15,317 nucleotides of DNA, taken from contig CAYXDO010000221.1 in NCBI GenBank assembly GCA_964463485.1, positions 1-15,317 of the forward strand. The letters run 5' to 3'. This stretch comes from CAYXDO01 sp964463485. Lineage in GTDB: Bacteria > Myxococcota > Kuafuiibacteriia > Kuafuiibacteriales > Kuafuiibacteriaceae. The stretch's first letter is position 1, and every line of letters begins with the position of its first letter. Both the position numbers and the translations under genes were made by a program. The notes beneath the pieces were generated by a model that was given only the letters and a program-made list of their open reading frames with translations, was not told the origin of the DNA and searched no databases. Shown here in pieces: positions 1 through 8,226 of the stretch.

Positions 1-47
1 TCCGATTCAGACCTCCGATTCAGACCTCCGATTCAGACCTCCGATTC
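1..47. repeat. 13-bp tandem direct repeat at window edge
   Basis: Three perfect copies of TCCGATTCAGACC stand head to tail at 1-13, 14-26 and 27-39, followed by an 8-base partial copy (TCCGATTC) at 40-47. The array starts at the first base of the window, so its true length is unknown. It lies downstream of the VOC gene, in sequence with no convincing coding potential. The unit is not a multiple of three, which argues against a coding repeat. Confidence 0.9.
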
Positions 48-122
48 GTGAGGGTCGACCAATCCTCGGAATACTCGACGCGATGGTCGACGATCGATTC
101 GGCCCGGCGTGACTTCCTTGGA

Positions 123-494
123 TTATCGCTTTTCTTCCATCAATCCGACCAGGTTGCCGTCTGGGTCCTTCACGAACCCGATCCAAAGCTCGTGGTCCGG
201 CATACGGGCGGTGAGTTGCGGCGGTCGCTCGGCGGTCGCTCCCTTTTCCACGAGCTCGGCCCAGCGGAACTCGACGTTTTCGACCCGAAAATACAGCACC
301 GAGTTGGCGCCGACGGCGCCGTGTCCCTGGGGTGTGCTCAACATCAGTCGAACGTCTCCTGCGCGAAGGAACGCGAGTGAGGGTCCGGCGTCGAAGAGGT
401 GCTCGAGGCCGAGCAGGTCGCGATAGAACCGAAGCGCCACTCCGACGTCGGAGACGGTGACGGCAATCTGACCGATGGCCTGCGCTGAGCTCAC
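123..494 (-). CDS. VOC-fold (glyoxalase / bleomycin-resistance type) protein
   Basis: This is a small cytoplasmic protein of about 123 residues, the usual size of a single-unit VOC protein made of two beta-alpha-beta-beta-beta modules. The first module shows the family pattern with V-S-D-V near the start and then F-Y-R-D-L-L-G-L. The second ends with the hallmark F-V-K-D-P-D-G-N-L and a Glu in the final strand (LMEE). The first metal-ligand position, normally His in I-G-H-V, is Gln here, and the module-two ligand position (VLYFRV) has no His. Metal binding is therefore doubtful and the substrate cannot be predicted. I chose GTG at 494 because its GTGA overlaps the upstream stop codon (493-491) by 4 nt and an AGGTGG ribosome site lies 5 nt ahead (505-500). 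An in-frame GTG at 503 would add three residues. The gene is probably translationally coupled to the giant surface protein, with no obvious functional link. Confidence 0.85.
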   Translation of the reverse strand: MSSAQAIGQIAVTVSDVGVALRFYRDLLGLEHLFDAGPSLAFLRAGDVRLMLSTPQGHGAVGANSVLYFRVENVEFRWAELVEKGATAERPPQLTARMPDHELWIGFVKDPDGNLVGLMEEKR

Positions 495-3400
495 CGAACC
501 CACCTACGACTGCGCAGTAACAGGAAACCAAAACCAAGGAGCACCAGCAGCTCGGCGCTCGACGCGGCATGAGCAGCCTCGTTGCAGCCGCAGCCGTTGC
601 GGTCGCGCTCGCCGTCCACGTTGCCTCCGCCCGGCTCCGCGATCGGCGTGAGCTTGTAGAGGTCGGTAGGCGCGTTCGACGGTGCCAACGCGGTGTTGCC
701 GACGGAGTCGGAGGCCTCGAGGTAGTACTCGAGCTCCGTTTCCGTCGAGCGGTCCGACGGGATCGTCGCGCGGTACACACCCGCGTCGGCTGTCGGCAAC
801 AGCTCGAGGGTCTGGAACTCAGACTCGCCCGCCAGACGATACTTGACCGATCCTCCGGCCACTCCCGACGGATCGCTGATGGTCGCGATGAGTGGGATGG
901 AAGTGCCGATCTGGGCGCTTCCGGGCGTCGAATGGACGATCTCGGGGCCGGTCCTGTCGGTCGCCTCCGCTACCACGGTGAAGGTGAACACGTCGACGGG
1001 TGCGTCGGCGGGGTCGCGCGAGACGTTCTGAGCGTCGGACTCATCGACCGCCTCGAGGTAGTAATCGACCGAGCCCTCGGCCGCCACGGCCGGAATCATC
1101 GCCGCATACTCATCGCCGCTCCGGAGGCTCATGGGAACGCTCGAGAACGTCGCGGCGCCGGAGGGACGATGGTAGAGCCGAACCTCGGCGACGCCCGTGG
1201 CGTCCGTAATGACTGCGGAGACGTCGATGGGTTGGTCCGTCGACTGGCCGTCGGGCACCTTGGTGTGTACGATGATGGGCCCATCGAGATCTTCGGCGGT
1301 GACTTGGAAGGAGAACGGCGCGTCGGCGCCGTCGGTGGGTAGCGTCGACCTGTTGCCTCGTGAGTCGGCGGCTTCGAAGTAGTAGTCGACGGAGGTCCCG
1401 CCCGCTGCGAGCACCGCGGCGTACTGGTCATTGGCTCCCGCGGTCATGGCGAGGTTGGCGAAGGCGCCGCCTCCGCTTCGGTAGTAGAGCGTCACCGAGG
1501 CCACGCCGGATGGGTCGGTGACGGTGGCGATGACGGTGACTTGTGATCCATCGGGTTGCGGGCCGAGCGGCGCGTGGACGATGGACGGACCGGTCGCGTC
1601 GACGCCGCCGACGGTGAACGAGTGGGCCGTCGTCGGCGCTCCGGCCGGGTCGAGGGTCTCGTTGGTCGCGTCGTCGGTCGCTCGCAGGTAATATTCGACG
1701 CCTGCGGCGGTAATCATCGCGCCAGGGATGGAGGCGCGGAAAGTATCCGCTCCGGTCAGAGTCATCTCGATGGTGGCGTAGGTCGTCGTTCCGATGATTC
1801 GGTAAGAGAGCTCGACGGTGCCGATACTCAGGTCGTCGGTGACGACGGCGTCGACCACCACGGCGAGGCCCGCTGGCTGGCCATCCGCGACCGGGGTGTG
1901 TGTGATTACCGGAGCCTCGGCATCGACCGGTCCGCCGCAGGGGTCGTTCTGAGCGCCTGGCGTGCCAAAGTCGCCGCCTGAGAGCGCCGTGGAGGAGGCG
2001 CACCAGCTCGCGCCATCGTCGTTCGACGCAAAATCCAAGGATTCTGGTTCGAGGTTCATGCTGTGACCTTCCTGGTCCGGGAACGTGGCGCCGTCGTCGT
2101 AGGCCACTCGGTCGACCAGGGTCGGTCCGGCGGTGATCAACACTTCGTCGGAGGTGTTTGCCAGGAAGAATCCCGAGTACACGTAACTCACCGGCACGCC
2201 CCCGTTCAGGGCTGTGTCTGCGGATCGACCGAGGACGAAGTACTCCCCGGGTCCTACGATGACAGGAGTGGGCGACGTAACGGTCACCGAGTCGGTACCC
2301 TCATCGGCGAAGACCAAGCCGACGAGGTCGATGTCGTGCAAGGAGGTGTTGAAGATCTCGACCCACTCTCGCTGAGTCTCGCTCCCGGTCGGGTTGGACA
2401 TGATCTCGGTGACGATCAAGTCTCCGGGTTGGATGTCGAGCTGGCGCTCGACGGCGAACGCGTAGAGGGAGGTTGGAGCGCCGGTGGGGGCCACCGAGCG
2501 ATTTGCACCGGCGGAGGCGTCGGTGGCTTCGATCCAATATTCGACACCTGGAGGCGCAACCGAGGCGGCCGGGATCGAGGCCGAATAGGTCGACCCTGCG
2601 CCGCTCATGGACAGGCTGGCGAAGCCGCCGACGCCGGCGATTCGGTAATAGAGTCGAACCGAGGCCAAGCCGCTCGCGTCCGTGACGTCGGCGAATACGG
2701 GTACGGCCAGATCCGCGGGTTGAGTTCCGGTGACAGGGGAGTGTGCGATCACGGGGGGTGTGGTGTCCGCGGCGGGGGCCACGGTGAAATCATGAGTGGT
2801 CCCGTCGGCGGGCTCGAAGGTGGTGTTCGCGGGGTTCGCGCGATCGGTCGCGGTGATTCGGTATTCGACGCCTGGCGCTGCCACGGCCGGTCCGGGGATG
2901 ACGGCGCCGTAGGTATCGGGTCCGGAGCTGTTCATCGCGAGCGAAGTGAAGCTTCCGCCGCCGATGACGCGGTAATCGAGGGTCACCGAGGCGATTCCGG
3001 CTGGCGCGGTGACCGCCGCGGAAATGAGCACGTCTTGTCCGCCGGTGCGTCCGTCCTGAATCGGCGTGTGGACGATGACCGGGCCAGGTGCGGGTACGAC
3101 CGAGAATGTGAGTACGTTCCCGGGGGCGCCCGCGGGGACCAACGAGAGGTTCGGCGCCGGCGCGGCGTCGACCGCTTGGAGATAATATTCCACGCCAGGC
3201 GTGCCCACGGCCGACGAAGGGATGTCGGCTTGGTAATTCGAGCCCGAGACCAGCACCATGGGGAGGCCCGCGTAGGAGCCCGTACCCATTCTTCGATAGA
3301 AGAGAGTCGCGCTCGAGATGCCGGAGGCATCGGTGATTTGGGCGCTCACCGGAACGGTCGTGCCCGCGGTCTGGCCATTCGCCACGGGGCTGTGGACCAC

Positions 3401-6400
3401 CACGGGCGGAGACGTGTCTGACCCGCCGGTGATTCGAGCGGTCGTGCCGTCGACCGCGGTGGCGCCGTCGTCGTCGGTCACGGTGAGGGTGACGTTGAAG
3501 TCGCCGCCCGTGGAGTACGTGTGCGAAACGGTGCTTCCGCTCCCGATCGCGCCGTCTCCAAAGTCCCACCGGTAATTCACGATGGTTCCGTCGGCGTCGG
3601 TGGAGCCCGCGGCGGAGAAAGTCACCAACTCACCCGGGTCTGCAAAGCGCGTCGGACCGGCTTCTGCGGTCGGGCGGAGGTTGACTTCGACATTCACGGT
3701 ATCGACGTCGATGGCACCGGAGTCGTCGGTGATCGTCAGGGTGACGACTCGGTCGGTTCCGCCGCTGAAGGTGTGGTTGACGACCGCGCCGGTCGCGTTG
3801 GGCGTTCCATCTCCGAAGGACCACACGTAAGACACGATCGAGCCGTCCGGATCTCGCGATCCAGAGCCGTCGAAAGTGAGCGCGATGCCGTCGTGGGCGA
3901 TCCGATCCGGACCCGCGTCGGCGTTGGGCCACAGGTTCGCGGATGGGTTGTATTCGAAGGCACCCATGTCCGCCCGGGCCATGGCATTGAGGTCTCCGTC
4001 GAGGGGCCGCAGGAGCCCTTCGGCGTCGTGGTCGCTGGCGGAGGCCGGATCGGCCACGTCGATGGCGGGTGAGTTCGGCAGCAGGTGAAAATTCTCGAGC
4101 GGAGTGCTCACGAACTGCGGAGTTGCGCTGATCGATCCGGCCCCCGCGGTCACGCTGCTGTAAGCGGTCGTCTGACCGGAGACGTCGTTGTAGGTCGCGG
4201 TCACGGACGGGCTGTTCGATGCATAAATTCCATAAGAGCCATTATCGGCGATGATCGAGTTTCGAACGGTCACGTTGAGGGTGGTAGAGGTCCCTCGATA
4301 CACGTAGATGCCGCGGGTCGTGTTGCCCCAGATCGTGGCGTGGTCGATCAAGACGGTCGAAGCGCCGCTGCTCGAAGAGGCATAGACGCCGGAGCCGGTG
4401 CAGGATGAGACGACCAGGTTCGTCAGCGTGGGGGAGGCGTCGGTGACGTACACGCCGTTGCTCGCCGCCCGACTGATTTGGACGCCGTCGAAGGTAGCCG
4501 CTCCTCCGTCGATCCAGAGCCCGTACGAGGAGGTATTGGAGATCCGAACCCGCTCGATCCGGGCGCTCGGGGGCGCTTCCGAGCGAATGCCGTACTGAGC
4601 GTGACTGATTTCGGCGTTGTCGATGGCGGCGTTGGCTGCGGCCGAAGTCAGATGCAACCCATACCAATCCCCCGGGCTAGGCGACACGGCCGCCGAGCCG
4701 AGCCGGACTGGGTTGCCCGGGCTGCCATCGATGACCAAGTGCCCGAGCACTCTGAGCTCGGTTCGAGTGGTGTCGGCGTTGGCGGCCTGGCCGTCGGTGC
4801 CCGCGGTAAAGCGAACCGTCGCGCCTGACAGAGTGAGTGTGACGCCCGGTTCGACGGTCACATCGCCCGCGACGTCCACGCTGCCCGTCCAGGTCGTGTC
4901 CGCGTAGAGGTGGCCTTGCACGGCCGGCGTGGGTGCCCCATCGTACGGAAGCGCGCCGAGGTCGCCGGCATCCGAGGCGTGGAGCCTCGCGGGGGAGTTG
5001 GTCGTGGGACGAAGGTCGCGCGCGGCCCAACTCACGAGGAGCGGGTTCTCGGTGATCGACCCTACGCCAGCAGAGACCGACGAGTAGTCGGTTCCGTTGC
5101 CCCAAGCGAGGTTGTAGGTCGCGATGATCGAGGGTGAGTTGCTCGCATAGATGCCGTACCCGTTCGAGGACAGGATGTTGTCTCGCACGGTGACGCTGAG
5201 TGAGGTGCTCGTGCCGCGATAAGCGTAGATCGCCGCGTTGGTGTGACCGCCGATGGTGTTGTGCGTGACTTCGACGGAGTGCGACCCGCCGCTCGTGGTG
5301 ATGTAGAGACCGCGCGAGCCGTTGTCGTAGATCTGGCTCGTCTCGATGATCGGATCGGAGTCGACGACGTAGATTCCGTTTTGGGCGTTGTTCTTCACGA
5401 CGAGGCCGCTGAGTCGCACCGTGGTCCCATCGGTGGCGTACACTCCGTAGGACGAGCTGCTCTCGATCGAAGTTCTCTGCACGATGGTGCCGGCTGGGGC
5501 GCTCGAGTGGAGGCCGTAGCGGGCGTGGCGGATCGTGGCGTAGTCGATGATGGACGCAGACGAGTCTGGGAGCAGTCGGATTCCGTACCATTCTCCGGGC
5601 GCAGGCGATGGGCTCGAGGAGCCGAACTCGATGTGTTGGCTCGCCGTTCCGTCGGCGATGAGTGTGCCTCGGACGCGGAGCTCACTCTTGGTCGAGTCGT
5701 CGCCTCCGACCATCTCATCGGTGCCAGCCGAGAACTGTACGTTGGCGCCGGGCTCGATGGTGAGTATGACGTTTGGTTCGACGGTGAGGTCGCCGGTGAC
5801 GAGGTACGTTTGTCCGGCGGAGAAAGTCGTGTCGGTGAAGAGGTGACCGGTCCAGCGCGGCGTCGACGCGGTGGGATCGTGGGGGACGGCGCCCATGTCG
5901 GTTCCATCGGAGGCTGAGAATCGAGCTCCGGAGCGATGGGTGGGTCTGAAGTCGAAGGCGGGAGCGTTGGCGAGCAGTGGGTTCTCGGTCAATGAGCCCG
6001 CGCCCGCGCTGACGCTCGAGTAGTCGGTGGCGTGACCGTACACGAGGTTGTGGTGGGCGCTGAAGCTCGGGCTGTTGGACGCGTAGAGGCCCGAGGAGCC
6101 GTTCGACAAGATGATGCTGTCCTGTACGGTCACGTTCAGCGTCGTGCTCGTGCCGCGATACGCGTACACACCTCGCGAGGCATTTCCGTAGATCGTGTCG
6201 TGCACCAAGAGCGCGGTCTCGGAGCCCGAGCTGGTCGAGAGGTACACGCCGCTGCTCGTGTTGTTGCGAATGACACTCGTCCGCAGGTCGATCGAAGCGG
6301 TGTCGACGTAAATTCCGTTCGAGCCGTTGTTGAAGACCTCTAGCCCCGATGCGGTGACGTCCGCGCTGCCGGTAGCGTGGAGGCCGTAGGATGAGTTGGC

Positions 6401-6922
6401 GGAGAGCTCGGAGCTCGAGATGTTCGGGGCGCCCGCGTCTATGCGGAGACCGGTCGAGCAGCTTCGAATCGCCGATCGAGTCACCACGGCGTTCGCGCCC
6501 TTGTCGCGCAAGCAGATCTGGCCGTGAGTGATTTCGGCGTAGTCCAAGCTCACCGCGCCGCCGATCAAACCGACGATGCCGTAGTAGTCTCCGACGGCTG
6601 GCGTCGTCGCGCCCGAGATGAACCGAACCGGGCTGGCGGCGGAGCCGGCGACCACGAGCGATCCAGCGACTCGGAGCTCGGTGCGAGCGGAATCTTCGCC
6701 GGACACGAGCGTGTCTCCGACCGAGGACTTGACGATCGTCCCGGCTTGGAGCGTGAGCGTCGTGCCAAGGGGCACCGTAACGTCCCCGGTCAGGACGTAG
6801 GGCGATCCGGCTGCAGTCCACGACTGCGTCCCGCCGATGAGATTGCCTGGAGGCACGATCGTGTCGGCAAGAGCCGGCCCGCCGCTCAGAACGAACAATG
6901 TCGCGAGGATTCTTCGGACCAC
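491..6922 (-). CDS. Giant secreted beta-helix/PKD/Ig-like/lamin-tail surface protein with MYXO-CTERM-like tag
   Basis: The product has 2143 residues. The N-terminus (MVRRILATLFVLSGGPALA, then DTIV) is a classic signal peptide with an A-L-A cleavage site. Residues about 20-346, 350-665 and 669-992 are three homologous modules full of parallel beta-helix (PbH1-like) repeats of the N-x-S-x-G-I-Y-A type. The third ends with D-M-G-A-F-E-Y, typical of the choice-of-anchor Q region. Two PKD domains follow (about 994-1165, W-S-F-G-D-G and W-D-F-G-D-G). Seven Ig-like repeats of about 105-110 residues come next (about 1166-1492 and 1665-2094), each opening with P-x-I-x-H-x-P and containing L-x-Y-R and V-E-Y-Y-L-x-A-x-D. 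A lamin-tail domain (about 1493-1665; IVTEIMSNP, EWVEIFN, GTPGAQN) separates repeats 3 and 4. The C-terminus carries a sorting tag. The GTG start is the earliest possible, because an in-frame TAA lies 9 nt upstream; no clear ribosome site is seen. The likely role is as a cell-surface structural, adhesive or glycan-binding protein; an enzyme activity such as polysaccharide lyase is possible but no catalytic site was identified. Confidence 0.9.
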   Translation of the reverse strand: MVRRILATLFVLSGGPALADTIVPPGNLIGGTQSWTAAGSPYVLTGDVTVPLGTTLTLQAGTIVKSSVGDTLVSGEDSARTELRVAGSLVVAGSAASPVRFISGATTPAVGDYYGIVGLIGGAVSLDYAEITHGQICLRDKGANAVVTRSAIRSCSTGLRIDAGAPNISSSELSANSSYGLHATGSADVTASGLEVFNNGSNGIYVDTASIDLRTSVIRNNTSSGVYLSTSSGSETALLVHDTIYGNASRGVYAYRGTSTTLNVTVQDSIILSNGSSGLYASNSPSFSAHHNLVYGHATDYSSVSAGAGSLTENPLLANAPAFDFRPTHRSGARFSASDGTDMGAVPHDPTASTPRWTGHLFTDTTFSAGQTYLVTGDLTVEPNVILTIEPGANVQFSAGTDEMVGGDDSTKSELRVRGTLIADGTASQHIEFGSSSPSPAPGEWYGIRLLPDSSASIIDYATIRHARYGLHSSAPAGTIVQRTSIESSSSYGVYATDGTTVRLSGLVVKNNAQNGIYVVDSDPIIETSQIYDNGSRGLYITTSGGSHSVEVTHNTIGGHTNAAIYAYRGTSTSLSVTVRDNILSSNGYGIYASNSPSIIATYNLAWGNGTDYSSVSAGVGSITENPLLVSWAARDLRPTTNSPARLHASDAGDLGALPYDGAPTPAVQGHLYADTTWTGSVDVAGDVTVEPGVTLTLSGATVRFTAGTDGQAANADTTRTELRVLGHLVIDGSPGNPVRLGSAAVSPSPGDWYGLHLTSAAANAAIDNAEISHAQYGIRSEAPPSARIERVRISNTSSYGLWIDGGAATFDGVQISRAASNGVYVTDASPTLTNLVVSSCTGSGVYASSSSGASTVLIDHATIWGNTTRGIYVYRGTSTTLNVTVRNSIIADNGSYGIYASNSPSVTATYNDVSGQTTAYSSVTAGAGSISATPQFVSTPLENFHLLPNSPAIDVADPASASDHDAEGLLRPLDGDLNAMARADMGAFEYNPSANLWPNADAGPDRIAHDGIALTFDGSGSRDPDGSIVSYVWSFGDGTPNATGAVVNHTFSGGTDRVVTLTITDDSGAIDVDTVNVEVNLRPTAEAGPTRFADPGELVTFSAAGSTDADGTIVNYRWDFGDGAIGSGSTVSHTYSTGGDFNVTLTVTDDDGATAVDGTTARITGGSDTSPPVVVHSPVANGQTAGTTVPVSAQITDASGISSATLFYRRMGTGSYAGLPMVLVSGSNYQADIPSSAVGTPGVEYYLQAVDAAPAPNLSLVPAGAPGNVLTFSVVPAPGPVIVHTPIQDGRTGGQDVLISAAVTAPAGIASVTLDYRVIGGGSFTSLAMNSSGPDTYGAVIPGPAVAAPGVEYRITATDRANPANTTFEPADGTTHDFTVAPAADTTPPVIAHSPVTGTQPADLAVPVFADVTDASGLASVRLYYRIAGVGGFASLSMSGAGSTYSASIPAASVAPPGVEYWIEATDASAGANRSVAPTGAPTSLYAFAVERQLDIQPGDLIVTEIMSNPTGSETQREWVEIFNTSLHDIDLVGLVFADEGTDSVTVTSPTPVIVGPGEYFVLGRSADTALNGGVPVSYVYSGFFLANTSDEVLITAGPTLVDRVAYDDGATFPDQEGHSMNLEPESLDFASNDDGASWCASSTALSGGDFGTPGAQNDPCGGPVDAEAPVITHTPVADGQPAGLAVVVDAVVTDDLSIGTVELSYRIIGTTTYATIEMTLTGADTFRASIPGAMITAAGVEYYLRATDDATNETLDPAGAPTTAHSFTVGGVDATGPSIVHAPLGPQPDGSQVTVIATVTDPSGVASVTLYYRSGGGAFANLAMTAGANDQYAAVLAAGGTSVDYYFEAADSRGNRSTLPTDGADAPFSFQVTAEDLDGPIIVHTKVPDGQSTDQPIDVSAVITDATGVAEVRLYHRPSGAATFSSVPMSLRSGDEYAAMIPAVAAEGSVDYYLEAVDESDAQNVSRDPADAPVDVFTFTVVAEATDRTGPEIVHSTPGSAQIGTSIPLIATISDPSGVAGGSVKYRLAGESEFQTLELLPTADAGVYRATIPSDRSTETELEYYLEASDSVGNTALAPSNAPTDLYKLTPIAEPGGGNVDGERDRNGCGCNEAAHAASSAELLVLLGFGFLLLRSRRWVR
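494..598 (-). other. MYXO-CTERM-like C-terminal sorting signal (coding segment)
   Basis: The last 35 residues (2109-2143) of the giant protein contain G-C-G-C (2110-2113), a short polar linker, a hydrophobic stretch LLVLLGFGFLLL (2125-2136) and a basic end R-S-R-R-W-V-R. This tripartite layout matches MYXO-CTERM tags, which are known to be processed by myxosortase in Myxococcota, with the Cys thought to be lipid-modified. The Pro often found after the Cys is absent, and the signature is a double Cys (CGC). Confidence 0.75.
500..505 (-). promoter_or_regulatory. Ribosome binding site for the VOC gene
   Basis: AGGTGG on the minus strand lies 5 nt before the GTG at 494, inside the last codons of the upstream gene. 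It favours that start over the GTG at 503, which would overlap this site. Confidence 0.5.
640..3425 (-). repeat. Seven Ig-like repeats interrupted by a lamin-tail domain (intragenic)
   Basis: The encoded repeats all follow one plan: P-P/G-x-I-V-H-x-P, then a T-D-x-S-G-x-A-S-V-x-L-x-Y-R core, a Y-x-A-x-I-P strand, V-E-Y-Y-L-x-A-x-D and a closing F-x-F-x-V strand. Three copies lie N-terminal and four C-terminal of the lamin-tail domain, whose coding region is about 1930-2441. The copies have diverged in sequence, so the array is old rather than a recent DNA expansion. Confidence 0.75.
3945..6865 (-). repeat. Three tandem ~320-residue beta-helix modules (intragenic triplication)
   Basis: Three successive protein segments (coding bases roughly 5885-6865, 4925-5870 and 3945-4915) align along most of their length. 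Each starts with a strand such as TGDVTVPLGTTLTLQAG, TGDLTVEPNVILTIEPG or AGDVTVEPGVTLTLSG. Each then carries a TxxELRVxGxLVxxG element, a YRGTSTxLxVTVxxxI segment, ASNSPS, and finally a D-x-G-A-x-P/E-Y closing strand. Boundaries are approximate, read by eye. Confidence 0.8.
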
Positions 6923-6992
6923 CTGGTGCTTTTACGCAGGGTTCGGCCCTAAGTCTTCGGTCGGTGATCTGATGGGCGGGCGATTCGGCGGC

Positions 6993-7006
6993 TTGACCCG
7001 GGTCAA
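6993..7006. promoter_or_regulatory. Perfect 14-bp palindrome, candidate operator
   Basis: TTGACCCGGGTCAA is a perfect inverted repeat without spacer, lying roughly midway between the divergent starts (71 nt from one, 78 nt from the other). It overlaps a -35-like TTGACC on either strand, a typical position for a dimeric repressor site. The cognate regulator is unknown, and chance occurrence in GC-rich DNA cannot be excluded. Confidence 0.35.
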
Positions 7007-7073
7007 AGCCAGGTGCTAGGCCCAGCGCGTTTCGGGTACGCTAAGGGCGAAGGGACCCCGCGCGGCCCATCTT

Positions 7074-7078
7074 AGGAG
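7074..7078 (+). promoter_or_regulatory. Ribosome binding site for metK
   Basis: AGGAG lies 5 nt before the ATG at 7084, a strong Shine-Dalgarno match that fixes this start. Confidence 0.8.
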
Positions 7079-7083
7079 CTGGA

Positions 7084-8226
7084 ATGACCCACGAGAGCTA
7101 CGTCTTTACGTCCGAATCCGTCACCGAGGGGCACCCCGACAAGATCTGCGATCAGATCTCGGACGCAGTGCTCGATGCCATGCTCGAGGGCGACCCGGCT
7201 TCCCGCGTCGCGTGTGAGAGCCTTTGCTGCACCGGCCTGGTCGTCATCGCCGGCGAAATCACGTCCAAGACCTCTGTCGACGTGCCTGCGCTCGTTCGGA
7301 GTGTCATCAAGGACATCGGCTACGATGACCCCGATATGGGTTTCGATTACCGCTCGTGCGGAATCGTGAACGTGCTCAACAAGCAGTCCCCAGACATCGC
7401 CATGGGCGTCGACCGCGACGGCGCGGGTGACCAGGGTATGATGTTCGGCTTCGCGGTCGACGAGACGCCCGAGCTCATGCCCGCGCCGATCTCCTACGCG
7501 CACAGCCTCACGCGAACGCTCTCGGAAGTCCGCAAGTCGAAGAAGCTGCCGTTTTTGCGACCCGACGCGAAGTCGCAGGTCACCGTGCGCTACGAGCACG
7601 GTCGCCCCAAGGCCATCACGACCGTCGTCTTGTCCACGCAGCACACGCCGGACGTCGAGCAGGCGACCCTCAGGGAGGCCGTGATCGAAGAGGTCGTCAA
7701 GAAGTCTCTTCCCGCCGAGCTCCTGGTGGGTGAGGTCAAATATCACATCAATCCGACGGGTCGCTTCGTCGTTGGGGGACCGCACGGGGACACGGGGCTC
7801 ACCGGTCGCAAGATCATCGTCGACACCTACGGCGGCATGGGCCGGCATGGCGGCGGCGCGTTCTCGGGAAAGGACGCGAGCAAGGTCGATCGATCGGCCG
7901 CCTATATGGCCCGCTACATCGCCAAGAACGTCGTGGCGTCGGGGGCCGCCCGTCGCTGCGAGGTGCAGCTCGCGTACGCCATCGGCGTGGTCGAGCCGGT
8001 CTCCGTCTTGGTCGAAACTCAGGGCACCGCCAAAGTCGCGGAGAACAAGATCGCCGAGGCCGTCAGGGAAATCTTCCCGATGACTCCGCGCGGAATCATC
8101 GAGACCTTCGGCCTGCGTCGGCCGATCTTCAGGAGGACCGCCGCTTACGGACACTTCGGTCGAGCCGAATTTCCTTGGGAGAAGACGGATCGAGTTTCCG
8201 ACCTTCGCGCCCGCCTCGGCTTGTGA
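7084..8226 (+). CDS. metK: S-adenosylmethionine synthetase (methionine adenosyltransferase)
   Basis: MetK makes S-adenosylmethionine from methionine and ATP with release of phosphate and pyrophosphate; it is a cytosolic homotetramer and usually essential. The 380-residue product is close to the family length. Near the N-terminus are the family signatures S-E-S-V-T-E-G-H-P-D-K (11-20; the ATP/metal-binding His and Asp) and C-D-Q-I-S-D-A-V-L-D. Next come G-A-G-D-Q-G (113-118), G-P-H-G-D-T-G-L-T-G-R-K (232-243) and G-G-G-A-F-S-G-K-D (256-264), the phosphate loop with its Lys. No key residue appears to be missing. It is the first gene rightward of the divergent region, and its TGA overlaps the GTG of the next gene by 4 nt. 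Confidence 0.98.
   Translation: MTHESYVFTSESVTEGHPDKICDQISDAVLDAMLEGDPASRVACESLCCTGLVVIAGEITSKTSVDVPALVRSVIKDIGYDDPDMGFDYRSCGIVNVLNKQSPDIAMGVDRDGAGDQGMMFGFAVDETPELMPAPISYAHSLTRTLSEVRKSKKLPFLRPDAKSQVTVRYEHGRPKAITTVVLSTQHTPDVEQATLREAVIEEVVKKSLPAELLVGEVKYHINPTGRFVVGGPHGDTGLTGRKIIVDTYGGMGRHGGGAFSGKDASKVDRSAAYMARYIAKNVVASGAARRCEVQLAYAIGVVEPVSVLVETQGTAKVAENKIAEAVREIFPMTPRGIIETFGLRRPIFRRTAAYGHFGRAEFPWEKTDRVSDLRARLGL

Larger units (their letters stand above)
6923..7083. promoter_or_regulatory. Divergent intergenic region between giant surface protein and metK
   Basis: This 161-bp gap separates two genes transcribed away from each other, so it should hold both promoters. The palindrome at 6993-7006 contains TTGACC on both strands, which could act as a -35 element. 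On the plus strand, weak -10-like matches (GCTAGG around 7015) follow at 16-17 nt. I cannot place a start site with confidence, and I see no recognisable SAM riboswitch ahead of metK. Confidence 0.4.

Noticed and set aside
1..47. CRISPR-like array at the window edge
   Set aside because: Copies are directly adjacent with no spacers and the unit is only 13 bp.
54..91. Inverted repeat GTCGACCA / TGGTCGAC downstream of the VOC gene as a terminator
   Set aside because: Only 8 bp with a 22-nt loop and no T tract on the minus strand; not enough to call.
2063..3421. 452-codon open frame on the plus strand inside the giant surface protein gene
   Set aside because: The minus-strand frame shows clear repeats and domains over the same bases; the plus product has none.
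6923..7083. SAM-responsive riboswitch upstream of metK
   Set aside because: No recognisable SAM-I, SAM-II or related core could be traced by eye; a covariance-model search would be needed to claim it.
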